From Ruegeria sp. HKCCD7303 (GTDB taxonomy: Bacteria > Pseudomonadota > Alphaproteobacteria > Rhodobacterales > Rhodobacteraceae): DNA of 64,000 nt. This document shows positions 22,302-31,543 of the stretch, piece by piece; position 1 is the stretch's first letter; each line of letters opens with the position of its first letter. The stretch covers positions 372,001 to 436,000 of the forward strand of contig NZ_WVRE01000002.1 of assembly GCF_013111185.1 (NCBI RefSeq), in the 5' to 3' direction. Made by a program: the position numbers and the translations under genes. The notes under the pieces were generated by a model. The model was not told the origin of the DNA. It was given only the letters and a program-made list of their open reading frames with translations, and searched no databases.

Positions 22302-23705
22302 ATGGATACAATTTGGCCGGAAGAGTTGCCGAAAGCCAAGGGGCCAAAGTATACTTTGGTTGCTGACACAATACGAAAAGCAATTGAGAGCAAAGCGTTA
22401 GACATCGGATCTAAGCTGCCGCCGGTGCGCGAACTGGCGTATCGATTGCAGATCACACCGGGTACTGTTGCACGGGCCTATACGATTTTGACGGATGAAG
22501 GCTTGTTACAAGCAGAGGTCGGACGTGGTACATTTGTAGCCCCTCCGAAATCCCCGATTCTGGATGATGTCTGGTCACGTCAGTTGCATTTGGCCGAAGC
22601 ACAGAATGCCAATCACGTCAGCCTGTTCAGTCCAAGATTGGCGGATATGGGGCAGGTGTCGTTGATACGGGAGTGTTTGCAGAAAGTTGCGCAGTCCGAT
22701 CCCGCATTATTTATGAACTATCCAACCCGCGATGCCTACAAGCCAATGCGCCAGGCCGTGGTCGACTGGTTGTCGGATTTGCCGTTGGGTCCGCTGACAG
22801 ATGACGACATCGTTTTGACTCATGGCGGTCAGAACGGATTGTGTCTTGTGTTTCAAAGTATTCTTCAAGGTCCCAAACCGGTCGTACTGGTCGAAGACCT
22901 GTCCTACGCGGGCTTTCGCCGCGCCGGTGAATTGATGCGGGCTGAGGTGGTTGGCATTCGGATGGATAAATGGGGTATCGACCCCACCGCGATGGAACAT
23001 GTTTTGCGGCAGACACCCGCGCAGGCGATTTGCGTTTCACCCGAGGTGCAGAACCCGACCGCGCTGCACACCCCGCTTGAGCGGCGCAAAGAAGTGGTTG
23101 AAGTTGCGCGAAAATTCGATGTGCAGATCGTGGAAGATGACTGTTATCGCATGGGTGAGGCTAAAGAGCCCAGCTATCGTGCCTTGGCGCCCGAGCGGGG
23201 CTGGCATGTATCGTCGATCTCAAAAGTGCTGACGCCATCACTGCGCGTCGGGTTTGCCATTGCCCCGAAAGAGCGAAGTGTGGATCTGAGACGCTCGGCA
23301 GAGTACGGGTATTTTGGGCTGGCGCAGCCGTTGGCAGAGCTCACCCGATTGCTTTTGTCTGATCCCCGTACGCGGCAGATCGCCAAAGATGTCAGAACCC
23401 GAATGGGCGAATATGTACGCGTTACGGTGAACGCGTTGGGTGGTTTTGACCTCACGTGGGCACCAGACGTACCGTTTGTCTGGCTAAACCTGCCATCTGG
23501 GTGGCGGGCAGCGGCCTTCAGCCGGGCGGCAGAGCGTGAAGGAATACAATTGCGTTCGGCGGACGAATTCGCTTTGCGCGATGGCCGTGCACCAAATGCG
23601 GTTCGCATTGCAATGAACGGGCATGTCTCGTTGCAACGGTTCGAGGACGCAATGCTTCGGCTGCGTGCGTTACTGGACAATCCACCCGAGCAAATCAGCG
23701 TTTAG
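22302..23705 (+). CDS. MocR-type GntR/aminotransferase-fold transcriptional regulator
   Basis: The 467-residue protein fuses an N-terminal GntR winged helix (about 1-80, with GSKLPPVRELAYRLQITPGTVARAY read in overlapping parts) to a type I aminotransferase-like domain. The PLP-binding Lys is present in SSISKVLTPSLRVGF near residue 309. MocR regulators sense PLP or an amino compound and usually control a neighbouring or vitamin B6-related gene. No PLP synthesis gene or transporter is adjacent. The divergent neighbour is a DUF1127 gene, so its target is unclear. Confidence 0.92.
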   Translation: MDTIWPEELPKAKGPKYTLVADTIRKAIESKALDIGSKLPPVRELAYRLQITPGTVARAYTILTDEGLLQAEVGRGTFVAPPKSPILDDVWSRQLHLAEAQNANHVSLFSPRLADMGQVSLIRECLQKVAQSDPALFMNYPTRDAYKPMRQAVVDWLSDLPLGPLTDDDIVLTHGGQNGLCLVFQSILQGPKPVVLVEDLSYAGFRRAGELMRAEVVGIRMDKWGIDPTAMEHVLRQTPAQAICVSPEVQNPTALHTPLERRKEVVEVARKFDVQIVEDDCYRMGEAKEPSYRALAPERGWHVSSISKVLTPSLRVGFAIAPKERSVDLRRSAEYGYFGLAQPLAELTRLLLSDPRTRQIAKDVRTRMGEYVRVTVNALGGFDLTWAPDVPFVWLNLPSGWRAAAFSRAAEREGIQLRSADEFALRDGRAPNAVRIAMNGHVSLQRFEDAMLRLRALLDNPPEQISV

Positions 23706-23772
23706 ATTGGGGTAAAATAATACCTATTTTTTAAGATGTTGTTTTGCCTAGTAAAAAACAGGTTTACTGCGC

Positions 23773-23840
23773 TTGACGTGCGCGCGGCCACCCCATAGAA
23801 CCCCACCATCGAATTCGGACCGCTCTGTCTTGGGGCGGTC
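23773..23840 (+). promoter_or_regulatory. rplM promoter and leader hairpin
   Basis: TTGACG at 23773 with ATAGAA about 16 bases later is a plausible promoter. GACCGC (23818-23823) and GCGGTC (23835-23840) then form a hairpin followed by TTTC, 28 bases before the rplM start. The T-run is short, so attenuation is possible but not proven. Confidence 0.5.
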
Positions 23841-23867
23841 TTTCACATCAAACAGGACTATCCTGCC

Positions 23868-24326
23868 ATGAAAACCTTTTCTGCAACACCTGCAGACATC
23901 GACAAGAAGTGGATCCTGATCGACGCCGAGGGCGTTGTTCTGGGCCGTCTTGCCTCGATCGTCGCCATGCGCCTGCGTGGCAAGCACAAAGCGTCGTTCA
24001 CCCCGAACATGGACATGGGCGACAATGTCATCGTGATCAACGCTGACAAAATCCAGATGACCGGCAAGAAGCGCGAAGAAAACTTCTACTGGCACACTGG
24101 CCACCCGGGCGGCATCAAATCGCGCACCAAGCAGCAGATCCTTGAGGGTGCACACCCCGAGCGCGTTGTGACCCAGGCGGTCAAGCGCATGCTGCCGGGC
24201 AACCGCCTGGCGCGTCAGCAGATGACCAACCTGCGCGTATACGCCGGTGCCGAGCATCCCCACGAGGCGCAAGCGCCCGAAGTTCTGGACGTTAAGTCCA
24301 TGAACAAGAAAAACACCCGGAGCTAA
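23868..24326 (+). CDS. rplM: 50S ribosomal protein L13
   Basis: L13 is an early assembly protein of the large ribosomal subunit. The 152-residue protein begins [15 protein letters not shown] and contains the family segments [32 protein letters not shown] and [15 protein letters not shown]. It is followed 6 bases later by rpsI, the conserved partner in most bacteria. Confidence 0.98.
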   Translation: MKTFSATPADIDKKWILIDAEGVVLGRLASIVAMRLRGKHKASFTPNMDMGDNVIVINADKIQMTGKKREENFYWHTGHPGGIKSRTKQQILEGAHPERVVTQAVKRMLPGNRLARQQMTNLRVYAGAEHPHEAQAPEVLDVKSMNKKNTRS

Positions 24327-24332
24327 TGACCG

Positions 24333-24818
24333 ATGGCTGATCAGATCAATACTCTCGAAGAGCTGAGCGCCGTCGCAGGCGTTGAAACCGTGGCCGAAGA
24401 AGTCATCGTGCGTGAACCCGTACGTGACGAGCTGGGCCGCTCCTACGCCACCGGTAAGCGTAAAGACGCTGTTGCCCGCGTTTGGATCAAGCCGGGTTCC
24501 GGCAAGGTCACCGTAAATGGCAAAGACCAGGACAAGTATTTTGCGCGTCCGGTTCTGCAGCTGATCCTGCGCCAGCCGTTCCAGGTTGCTGGTGTTGAAG
24601 GTGAATTCGACGTTGTCGCAACCGTCAAAGGCGGGGGCCTGACCGGTCAGGCGGGTGCGGTCAAGCACGGCATCTCGAAAGCGCTGCAACTGTACGATCC
24701 GAACCTGCGTGGCGCTCTGAAAGCCGCAGGCTTCCTGACCCGCGACAGCCGCGTTGTGGAACGTAAGAAATTCGGTAAGCGCAAAGCCCGCCGTTCGTTC
24801 CAGTTCTCGAAGCGTTAA
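24333..24818 (+). CDS. rpsI: 30S ribosomal protein S9
   Basis: S9 binds 16S rRNA, and its C-terminal tail reaches the P site. The 161-residue protein has an acidic N-terminal extension of about 35 residues, as in other alphaproteobacteria. The core has [20 protein letters not shown] and [19 protein letters not shown], and it ends in the basic tail [17 protein letters not shown]. It is co-transcribed with rplM and ends just before a strong terminator. Confidence 0.98.
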   Translation: MADQINTLEELSAVAGVETVAEEVIVREPVRDELGRSYATGKRKDAVARVWIKPGSGKVTVNGKDQDKYFARPVLQLILRQPFQVAGVEGEFDVVATVKGGGLTGQAGAVKHGISKALQLYDPNLRGALKAAGFLTRDSRVVERKKFGKRKARRSFQFSKR

Positions 24819-24840
24819 TCGCCGGGACAATCCAAAAGAA

Positions 24841-24866
24841 AGGGCTCGCATCTGCGAGCCCTTTTT
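24841..24866. terminator. Terminator after rpsI, possibly bidirectional
   Basis: AGGGCTCGCA-TC-TGCGAGCCCT is followed by TTTT on the plus strand, and by a T-rich CTTTCTTTT on the minus strand, so it can serve both rpsI and the opposing substrate-binding protein gene that ends at 24885. Confidence 0.9.
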
Positions 24867-24884
24867 CGTTGCATTTACTGCGAC

Positions 24885-26045
24885 TTATTCTTCGTAGACG
24901 AGCTTCCACGCGCCGTTTTCAACAACATTGACGAACACGGTATCCGCGCCTTGATGATCATCCGGCCCATAGGTGATGTGGTTGCCGACCAGATCGTCCT
25001 GATAGTCCAGCGATTCCATGGCCTCGATGAAACTGTCATGGGTCAGATCAGGACCTGCGGCCTCCAGCGCTTTGACCATCATCTCGGCGGCGGAATAGCC
25101 CAGCATTGCAAACCCAACCGGATCTTCACCCGTGGCGGCCTTGTACTCTTCGATGAACGCGGCGGGGGCGGGCTCATCGGCGCGGGCCCACAGATCCTGC
25201 CACGAGGCGGCGGCATAGAAGCCGTCGGTCACGCCTCCGGGAACCTGCGCCACGACTGTCAGGAAGCTGGCCGAGGTGCCCAGGAATTTCATATCCGTCA
25301 GGCCCATCTTCTTGGCAGTACCCACCACAGTGATCGCCTGACGAACGCCCAGCGCCATCGTGACAATGTCACAACCTTCTTCCTTGAGTTTACTGAGCGA
25401 ACCCACGAAATCGGTCTCATCTGGTTTATGAGTGGTCTCGGATCCAAATGTGATCCCGGCCTCTTCAGCCCCGGCCTGGCTGCCCTCAAGAATTTCTTCG
25501 CCGAAATCGGTAGGCAGGTACATCGTGCAAACGGTTTGTGATCCAAATTCACCTGCGAGGTATTTCACGCCAATGCGGGCTTGATCATAGTAAGTCGAGA
25601 ATGAGGTGAACTTGTTGCGCATAGGCTCTTGCAACATCTGCCGCGCCGCCGTCAGGGGGGCAACGTTCGGAATTCCCTTTGGATCCAGCAGTTTGAAGCC
25701 GGCCATGTTCATCGGTGTGCCCAGTGATTGCAGCATCGCAAACACTTTGTCCCGGTTCAGCAGTTTGTTGTAACCCTGCATTGCACGCGGCATCTGATAG
25801 CCATTGTCTTCGACGACAAAGCGGATTTGTCGCCCGTGCACGCCTCCGGCTGCATTGACACGGTCAAACACAACATTTGCGCCTTTGGTGGCCGGAACGC
25901 CCACGGCTGCGAAGATACCACTCAGATCGTTGACCGACCCGATCACGATTTCATCGTCGGTTACGCCTTGGGTTTGCGCCAAACCTATGGTCGCCGAGGC
26001 GGTCAAGGCCGTGGCGACAGCCAATAGTTTGAATGACTCTCTCAT
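24885..26045 (-). CDS. Branched-chain-amino-acid-type ABC transporter substrate-binding protein
   Basis: The 386-residue periplasmic protein has a signal peptide (MRESFKLLAVATALTASATIGLA) and the LivJ-type start of the mature part, DDEIVIGSVNDLSGIFAAVG, followed by NAAGGVHGRQIRFVVEDNGY. It captures the solute for the LivHMGF-type importer encoded upstream. Start 26045 is chosen for its GGGAGGAGAG ribosome-binding site; an ATG at 26090 would lie in front of it without one. It ends the operon, after the acyl-CoA synthetase gene. The solute could be a hydrophobic or aromatic acid rather than an amino acid, an inference from the synthetase in the operon. Confidence 0.93.
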   Translation of the reverse strand: MRESFKLLAVATALTASATIGLAQTQGVTDDEIVIGSVNDLSGIFAAVGVPATKGANVVFDRVNAAGGVHGRQIRFVVEDNGYQMPRAMQGYNKLLNRDKVFAMLQSLGTPMNMAGFKLLDPKGIPNVAPLTAARQMLQEPMRNKFTSFSTYYDQARIGVKYLAGEFGSQTVCTMYLPTDFGEEILEGSQAGAEEAGITFGSETTHKPDETDFVGSLSKLKEEGCDIVTMALGVRQAITVVGTAKKMGLTDMKFLGTSASFLTVVAQVPGGVTDGFYAAASWQDLWARADEPAPAAFIEEYKAATGEDPVGFAMLGYSAAEMMVKALEAAGPDLTHDSFIEAMESLDYQDDLVGNHITYGPDDHQGADTVFVNVVENGAWKLVYEE

Positions 26046-26070
26046 TTCTCTCCTCCCGAAATTCCCTTGT

Positions 26071-27957
26071 CTAACTGTACATGTCTTCAATCAGATGTCC
26101 GTGTTTCTTTTCCACCAAACCCCGTTTCAGCTTCATCGTAGCGGTCAGTTCATCGTCTTCGGCTGTTAAAAGCACGTCGATCAGCCGGAAATCCTTGATC
26201 TGTTCAACCCGTGCAAACTGGGTATTCACGGCTGCAACTTCGGCACCGATCAGATCGCATACCTCAGGCGCGGCACAGAGTGAGGCGAAATTAGAAAACG
26301 GGATTTTTTGATCTTGTGCAAATTTCTCGACATTCTCCTGATCAATCATGATCAGGGCCGTCAGGTATTTTCGCCGGTCACCGATCAGGATCGCATCAGA
26401 AATATAATGACTGAACTTCAACCGGCTTTCGATCTCGGCCGGGGTAATGTTCTTACCACCCGCGGTGATGATAATGTCTTTAAGGCGGCCCGTTATGGTG
26501 ACGTAACCGTTCTTGTCGACATGCCCCATATCCCCCGTGCGCAGCCAGCCGTCAGCGGTAAATGTCTCGGCCGTCTTGGCATTGTTGCGCCAATATCCCT
26601 GAAAAATATTCATGCCTTTCAGCTGGATTTCACCGTCTTCTGAGATACGGATGTCGCAGCCTTCGACGGCTTGGCCGATGGTCCCGATCCTGTTGCTTTC
26701 AACGGTGTTGAGCGTGGCCAACCCGGCGGTTTCAGTCATCCCAAAACCTTCGACCAAAGGTACTCCGATGGCCCAGTACCATTTCAGCAAGTCAGTCGAA
26801 ATCGGTGCAGCTCCGGTGCCGCCACGACGCAGTTGGTCCATGCCCAGCATACGACGCAGGTTCTTCAGAACCAGTTGATCCCATATCCAGAACTGCACCG
26901 CGATACCGATCGGAACGTGTTTCCCTGCCGCCCTGTATTCGGCGCGGCGAGCGCCTGCTTTCAATGCCATCCCAAAGGCCGCGCGCCCCAACGGTGTGGC
27001 CTCCTGCGTCAGAATTTGCACATGCGCATAAATCTTTTCCCACACGCGCGGCACAGCCGTGAAGGTCGAGGGCGAGACCTCCTGCAGGTTCGCAAATACG
27101 GTTTCCGGGCTTTCCGCGAAATTCACAGTGCAGCGGGCCGCAAGCGGGAAATAGACCGACACGTCCCGTTCCAGAATATGACACAGCGGCAGGAAGCAAA
27201 GCTGCTCATCACTGGCAAGAACCGGTAAGGCCCGCGCGCCGGATTCAATGGCAGCAAGGATATTCTCGTGGCTCAGCATCGCGCCCTTGGGCTGTCCTGT
27301 GGTGCCAGAGGTATAGACAAGCAGCGCCGTATCCTGCGGTTTCGCCAGCGCGATTTCGGCCTCGAACCGCCCGTGATCGGCTGTTTCTGCCTCTCGGCCA
27401 AGCGCGTAAAGGTCGTCGATCATCATGCAGCGTGGGTGCTTGAGGTCGTGCAGACCTTCGTCTTCCAGAATGATCACCTTGATCAGGTCCGGAACTTCGG
27501 CTTCGATTTCCAGGAACTTGTCCAGATGTTCTTCATCTTCGACAATCAGGAATTTGCTGCCACTGTCATTGATCAGGTATTGCAACTGACTGGCGGAATC
27601 GGTGGTGTAAACGCCCGAGGCTATCCCCCCGACGCCCTGAATACCCATGTCGAACCACGCCCATTCCTTGCGATCCTCGGATAGGATCGAGACCACATCG
27701 CCCCGTTCCAGCCCCAGTTTCCGTAGCGCCAAACCAATCCATTTGGCGTGTTGCCAGTAATCGGCCCATGAATAGGATCTCCAAATGCCTAGATCTTTTT
27801 CCCGATGCGCGGTGCGTTCGCCCAGCTCGGCGCAGCGGTGTTGAAACAGCTCGCTTATGGTGATGCAGCCGTCCACCCGCAGCGGCCTTTGACCTGTTGT
27901 TGCGTTAAAGCGCACGCCGTTGATTGTGGTCTGCGGGGGCAGGGGGCTGGCATCCAT
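26071..27957 (-). CDS. Long-chain acyl-CoA synthetase-like AMP-binding enzyme
   Basis: The 628-residue protein belongs to the ANL adenylation superfamily. It has the P-loop LLVYTSGTTGQPKGAMLSH, the GFGMTETAGLATLN motif, and WLRTGDMGHVDKNGYVTITGR followed by GGKNITPAEIE. Such enzymes activate carboxylic acids to CoA thioesters through acyl-AMP. It lies between livF and the substrate-binding protein gene, so it may activate the imported acid. Start 27957 is preceded by GGAGGT; a start at 27972 would overlap livF. Confidence 0.93.
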   Translation of the reverse strand: MDASPLPPQTTINGVRFNATTGQRPLRVDGCITISELFQHRCAELGERTAHREKDLGIWRSYSWADYWQHAKWIGLALRKLGLERGDVVSILSEDRKEWAWFDMGIQGVGGIASGVYTTDSASQLQYLINDSGSKFLIVEDEEHLDKFLEIEAEVPDLIKVIILEDEGLHDLKHPRCMMIDDLYALGREAETADHGRFEAEIALAKPQDTALLVYTSGTTGQPKGAMLSHENILAAIESGARALPVLASDEQLCFLPLCHILERDVSVYFPLAARCTVNFAESPETVFANLQEVSPSTFTAVPRVWEKIYAHVQILTQEATPLGRAAFGMALKAGARRAEYRAAGKHVPIGIAVQFWIWDQLVLKNLRRMLGMDQLRRGGTGAAPISTDLLKWYWAIGVPLVEGFGMTETAGLATLNTVESNRIGTIGQAVEGCDIRISEDGEIQLKGMNIFQGYWRNNAKTAETFTADGWLRTGDMGHVDKNGYVTITGRLKDIIITAGGKNITPAEIESRLKFSHYISDAILIGDRRKYLTALIMIDQENVEKFAQDQKIPFSNFASLCAAPEVCDLIGAEVAAVNTQFARVEQIKDFRLIDVLLTAEDDELTATMKLKRGLVEKKHGHLIEDMYS

Positions 27958-27962
27958 CCGTC

Positions 27963-28736
27963 TTACCTCCACGTCTTTTTCCGTTTCCAGCGCCGGTTTT
28001 CCCGCGCGCCGTCTTCACGCACACCAAGATAGAAGTTCTGAATGTCCTCGGATTTCAACAAAGCCTCGGCGCTACCGTCCATGACGATGCGTCCAACCTC
28101 CATCACATAGCCATGATGGGCCAGATCCAGTGCCGCATGAGCGTTCTGTTCGACCAGCATCATGGTCATCTTCTGTTCTTGGTTGAGGCGCCTGAGGATC
28201 TCAAAAATCTCTTGCACCAGCATCGGCGACAGGCCCAGTGATGGCTCATCCAGCAACATGATGCGAGGACGGGCCATCAGCCCACGTCCGATCGCCAACA
28301 TTTGCTGCTGACCGCCTGACAGTGTGCCAGCCTCTTGCCCGCGTCGATCTTTGAGGACGGGGAAATAGCTAAAGACCAGTTCACGATCCTGCTCGATCTG
28401 GTCTTTGTCCTTGCGAGAATAGGCACCAAGGCTGAGGTTTTCATCAACAGTCAGAAGGGGAAAGACCTCGCGCCCTTCGGGGATATGCACGATCCCGCGT
28501 TGCACGACCTTATGTGGTTCGGCCCCCTGAATGTCTTGACCATCAAAGGTGATTTGTCCCTTTTCCGGGTCCATCACGCCCGACACGGTTTTCATCAGCG
28601 TCGTCTTTCCCGCGCCATTGGCCCCGAGGATCGACACGATCTGCCCCTTGTGCACATCCAATGAAACCCCGCGAATGGCCATGATGGGGCCATAAAAGCT
28701 TTCGACATTGCGTATTTTCAGGATCGGCTCGGTCAT
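27963..28736 (-). CDS. livF: LivF-type ABC transporter ATP-binding protein
   Basis: The 257-residue ATPase has Walker A GANGAGKTTLMKT, the signature LSGGQQQMLAIGRGLM and Walker B RIMLLDEPSLGLSP. The sequence VRNVESFYGP-like start and the GLSPMLVQEIFEILRR segment are LivF-typical. It is one of the two ATPase subunits of the branched-chain-type importer. The start overlaps the livG stop by 4 bases. Confidence 0.94.
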   Translation of the reverse strand: MTEPILKIRNVESFYGPIMAIRGVSLDVHKGQIVSILGANGAGKTTLMKTVSGVMDPEKGQITFDGQDIQGAEPHKVVQRGIVHIPEGREVFPLLTVDENLSLGAYSRKDKDQIEQDRELVFSYFPVLKDRRGQEAGTLSGGQQQMLAIGRGLMARPRIMLLDEPSLGLSPMLVQEIFEILRRLNQEQKMTMMLVEQNAHAALDLAHHGYVMEVGRIVMDGSAEALLKSEDIQNFYLGVREDGARENRRWKRKKTWR

Positions 28737-29497
28737 GAAACTTTTCCCAGATACGCTTCGATAACAGCCGGGTGGGCCTGCACCTGCGCCGGAGAGCCCA
28801 ATGCCAGTTCAGCGCCGTCTGCCATGGCCAAAACCCGATCTGACACGCCCGAGACCAGGCCCATGTCATGTTCCACCATCAGCACGGTGATGCCCATCTG
28901 ACGCCGGATGTCATCGATCCACCACCGCATGTCACTGGTTTCTTCGACCGACAGGCCTGAGGCGGGTTCGTCCAGCAACAGCAGTTTGGGATCAGTTGCC
29001 AGTGCGCGCGCGACCTCAACCACTTTTCGCACGCCATAGGGCAGCCCTGCGATCATCTTGTCGCGATAGGCCTGAAGATCGAGGAAATCGATGATCTCTT
29101 CGACCTTCTCGCGGTTTTCGATTTCCTGCCGTCGGGCGGACGGAAGGAACAAAAGCTCGGAAAGCAGATTTGTTTGTCGATGCCTATGCCGCCCAACCAG
29201 AAGGTTTTGCAGAACGGTTGCGTGCTCGAACAGTTCGATGTTCTGGAACGTCCGTGCCACGCCAAAGGTTGCAACGCCCGAGGGTTTGACACGTAGCAGA
29301 TCATGGCTGTCGAACCGGATCGACCCGGCGTAGGGCTCGTAGAACCGCGAGATCAGGTTGAATACAGTCGATTTGCCAGCACCGTTGGGGCCGACGATGG
29401 CAAAAACCTCGCCCTCCAGCACTTCGAACGATAGGTTATCGACCGCAGTGAGGCCGCCGAACTTCAGGGTTACGTTTTCAAACTCCAGCAGGCTCAT
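28733..29497 (-). CDS. livG: LivG-type ABC transporter ATP-binding protein
   Basis: The 254-residue ATPase has FGGLTAVDNLSFEV, Walker A GPNGAGKSTVFNLISR, GVARTFQNIELF (the LivG-specific RTFQN segment) and Walker B LLLLDEPASGLS. Its ABC signature is unusual: the usual LSGGQ stretch reads LPYGVRKVVEVARAL, as is common for LivG. Start 29497 is chosen because it overlaps the livM stop as ATGA and begins MSLLEFENVTLKFGG. Confidence 0.94.
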   Translation of the reverse strand: MSLLEFENVTLKFGGLTAVDNLSFEVLEGEVFAIVGPNGAGKSTVFNLISRFYEPYAGSIRFDSHDLLRVKPSGVATFGVARTFQNIELFEHATVLQNLLVGRHRHRQTNLLSELLFLPSARRQEIENREKVEEIIDFLDLQAYRDKMIAGLPYGVRKVVEVARALATDPKLLLLDEPASGLSVEETSDMRWWIDDIRRQMGITVLMVEHDMGLVSGVSDRVLAMADGAELALGSPAQVQAHPAVIEAYLGKVS

Positions 29498-30591
29498 CTT
29501 AGACGCTCTGTCTTTAGATAAGATTTTTGCCGTTTGAACATGTCCTTGCGGTAGAAGGGGAACAACTCGAACCAAGTGCGGATCTTTAGCCAGCGACCAT
29601 AAAGGCCCATGGGTTCGAACAGGATGAAGGCAATCAGGATCATGCCAAAGATTCCGAATTCCAGGCCTGGAATGGCGACTGTGTTTCCTCCGAACAAGGC
29701 TCCGACATATTCTTTAGAGATCGAAAGGAATTGCGGCAGGAACCCGATCACGATCGCACCCAGAAATGCCCCGTGGATCGACCCCAGTCCGCCAATCACG
29801 ATCATCATCAGCAACTGGATCGAGATCAGAACACTGAAGGTTTCATTGTTGAAGGCACCGGCAAAAAGCCCCATCAAAGCCCCGGCCCAGCCCGTCACAG
29901 CACAGGACAAGGCAAATGAGATCATTTTGGTGCGCGCAATGTCGATGCCCATCGCCTGAGCCGAAACCTCTGAGTCACGCACAGCGATAAAACTGCGCCC
30001 CAGCGGTGCTCGCAGCAGGTTGATATAGCCCAAGGTGACTAGAACCGTTACGGTTAGAACCAGCCAAAAGAACAGATCCGGCGTACCCCAGCGATCTACC
30101 AAATGGCCAAAGATCTCGACCCCGCCGACATACTTGCCTGCGACGCCTCCAGTGATGGGTTCAGACAGAACGATGATGTCATCCATCAGGATCGAAAGGG
30201 CCATGGTGAAGATGGCCAGGTAGATACCGTGAAGGCGCAAGGCAGGGATGGCAACTGTCACGCCCGCGATGCCAGTCAGTATTCCTGCCAGTGGGAAAGC
30301 GACCAGAAAGGGAACCCCTGCTTCGATCAGTGCAACGTTGGCATAGCAGCCAAAAGCCAGAAAAGCGGCATGTCCCAGACTGACTTGCCCGGTATGGCCG
30401 GTCAGGATCATCAGGCCCAGCCCAGCAATGGTCCAGATTAAAACATTTGTCAGTTCACCCAGATAGAATGCGTCCAGCCACCATGGGGCCGCTGCAACGA
30501 CGGCCAGAAGGATCAGATAAAGACACAGTTGATACCGGTCTTTCCAAGGCCGGATATCCTGCATGTAGTTGGTTTTAAACACGATCCGCAT
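29494..30591 (-). CDS. livM: LivM-type ABC transporter permease
   Basis: The 365-residue membrane protein has about nine to ten hydrophobic segments and the LivM motifs LTGHTGQVSLGHAAFLAFG and GRSFIAVRDSEVSAQAMGID, the latter being the cytoplasmic loop that contacts the ATPase. It forms the channel together with LivH. It starts 3 bases after the livH stop and overlaps livG. Confidence 0.94.
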   Translation of the reverse strand: MRIVFKTNYMQDIRPWKDRYQLCLYLILLAVVAAAPWWLDAFYLGELTNVLIWTIAGLGLMILTGHTGQVSLGHAAFLAFGCYANVALIEAGVPFLVAFPLAGILTGIAGVTVAIPALRLHGIYLAIFTMALSILMDDIIVLSEPITGGVAGKYVGGVEIFGHLVDRWGTPDLFFWLVLTVTVLVTLGYINLLRAPLGRSFIAVRDSEVSAQAMGIDIARTKMISFALSCAVTGWAGALMGLFAGAFNNETFSVLISIQLLMMIVIGGLGSIHGAFLGAIVIGFLPQFLSISKEYVGALFGGNTVAIPGLEFGIFGMILIAFILFEPMGLYGRWLKIRTWFELFPFYRKDMFKRQKSYLKTERLR

Positions 30592-30594
30592 GAG

Positions 30595-31470
30595 TCAGAC
30601 CTTTTTAACCCGAACCTGACTGAACAGCCCGTTGGGCCGGAAAATCAGCACGGCCAGCAGCAGAGCATAGGGCGCGACCTGGCTATAACCCGCGGCAATA
30701 TAGCGGCTGGCAAAGGGTTCAATCACACCGACGATCAGCCCTCCGGCCAATGCGCCCGGCAGACTGCCAAAGCCGCCAATGACCGCTGCTGCAAAGGCCT
30801 TGATGCCCAGCAAACCGGTGGTCGGGTCCACCGCTCCCTTGGCGGCAAACAGGATACCGGCGATCCCGGCAACGATCCCGGCCAGTGCCCAGATAAAGCC
30901 CTGAACGCGTTTGACCGGAATGCCCATGTAATAGGCCGCCAATTGGTTTTGCGACGCGCCCTGCATCGCAAGGCCCAGTTTTGTGCGGCTGAAGAAGACA
31001 TAAAGCGCCCCGGTCAGAAGGATCGTAACAACAATCACCGCCACATCTTCCATCCCCAGAACCAGACCGCCAAAGCGGACCTCTTTACCGGCAAGCGGGT
31101 TTTGCAGCGTTTGCGGCTCGTGCCCCCAGATCAACCCCGCAACAAAGCGGATCACGAACCCCAAAGCGATGGTCAGGATGACGACTGCGGTCTGGCTTTC
31201 ACCGAACAATCGACGGATAATCAGCCGATCCAGCAGATAGCCTAAGGCACCCATAATCCCCAGTGAGATCGGCAGGGCGAGCCAGAAGGGCAGGCCCATA
31301 TATTCAGTATTCGTCAGGCCGATAGTCACAAAGGCCCCCAGCATCATGAAATCACCCTGCGCGAAATTCACCGCTTCGGTCGCCTTGTAGATCAGAACAA
31401 AGCCAAGTGCGATCAGGCCATAGACGCAGCCATTCGCCAGTCCGCTGATCAGCAGCTGTGCGTTATCCAA
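30595..31470 (-). CDS. livH: LivH-type ABC transporter permease
   Basis: The 291-residue membrane protein has LISGLANGCVYGLIALGFVL and YKATEAVNFAQGDFMMLGAF, which are LivH signatures, and a coupling loop near LGLAMQGASQNQLAAYYMGI. I place the start at TTG 31470 because a strong GGAGGGAGGACAGT sequence precedes it and the protein then begins LDNAQLLISGLANG, as family members do. A GTG at 31512 is in frame but has no such signal. It is the first gene of the importer operon. Confidence 0.93.
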   Translation of the reverse strand: MDNAQLLISGLANGCVYGLIALGFVLIYKATEAVNFAQGDFMMLGAFVTIGLTNTEYMGLPFWLALPISLGIMGALGYLLDRLIIRRLFGESQTAVVILTIALGFVIRFVAGLIWGHEPQTLQNPLAGKEVRFGGLVLGMEDVAVIVVTILLTGALYVFFSRTKLGLAMQGASQNQLAAYYMGIPVKRVQGFIWALAGIVAGIAGILFAAKGAVDPTTGLLGIKAFAAAVIGGFGSLPGALAGGLIVGVIEPFASRYIAAGYSQVAPYALLLAVLIFRPNGLFSQVRVKKV

Positions 31471-31543
31471 ACTGTCCTCCCTCCAACGAGCAACAGGTGC
31501 CGTCAGCCTCACGCAAGTCTTCGGGGTGCGTGGGGTTCTTCTA

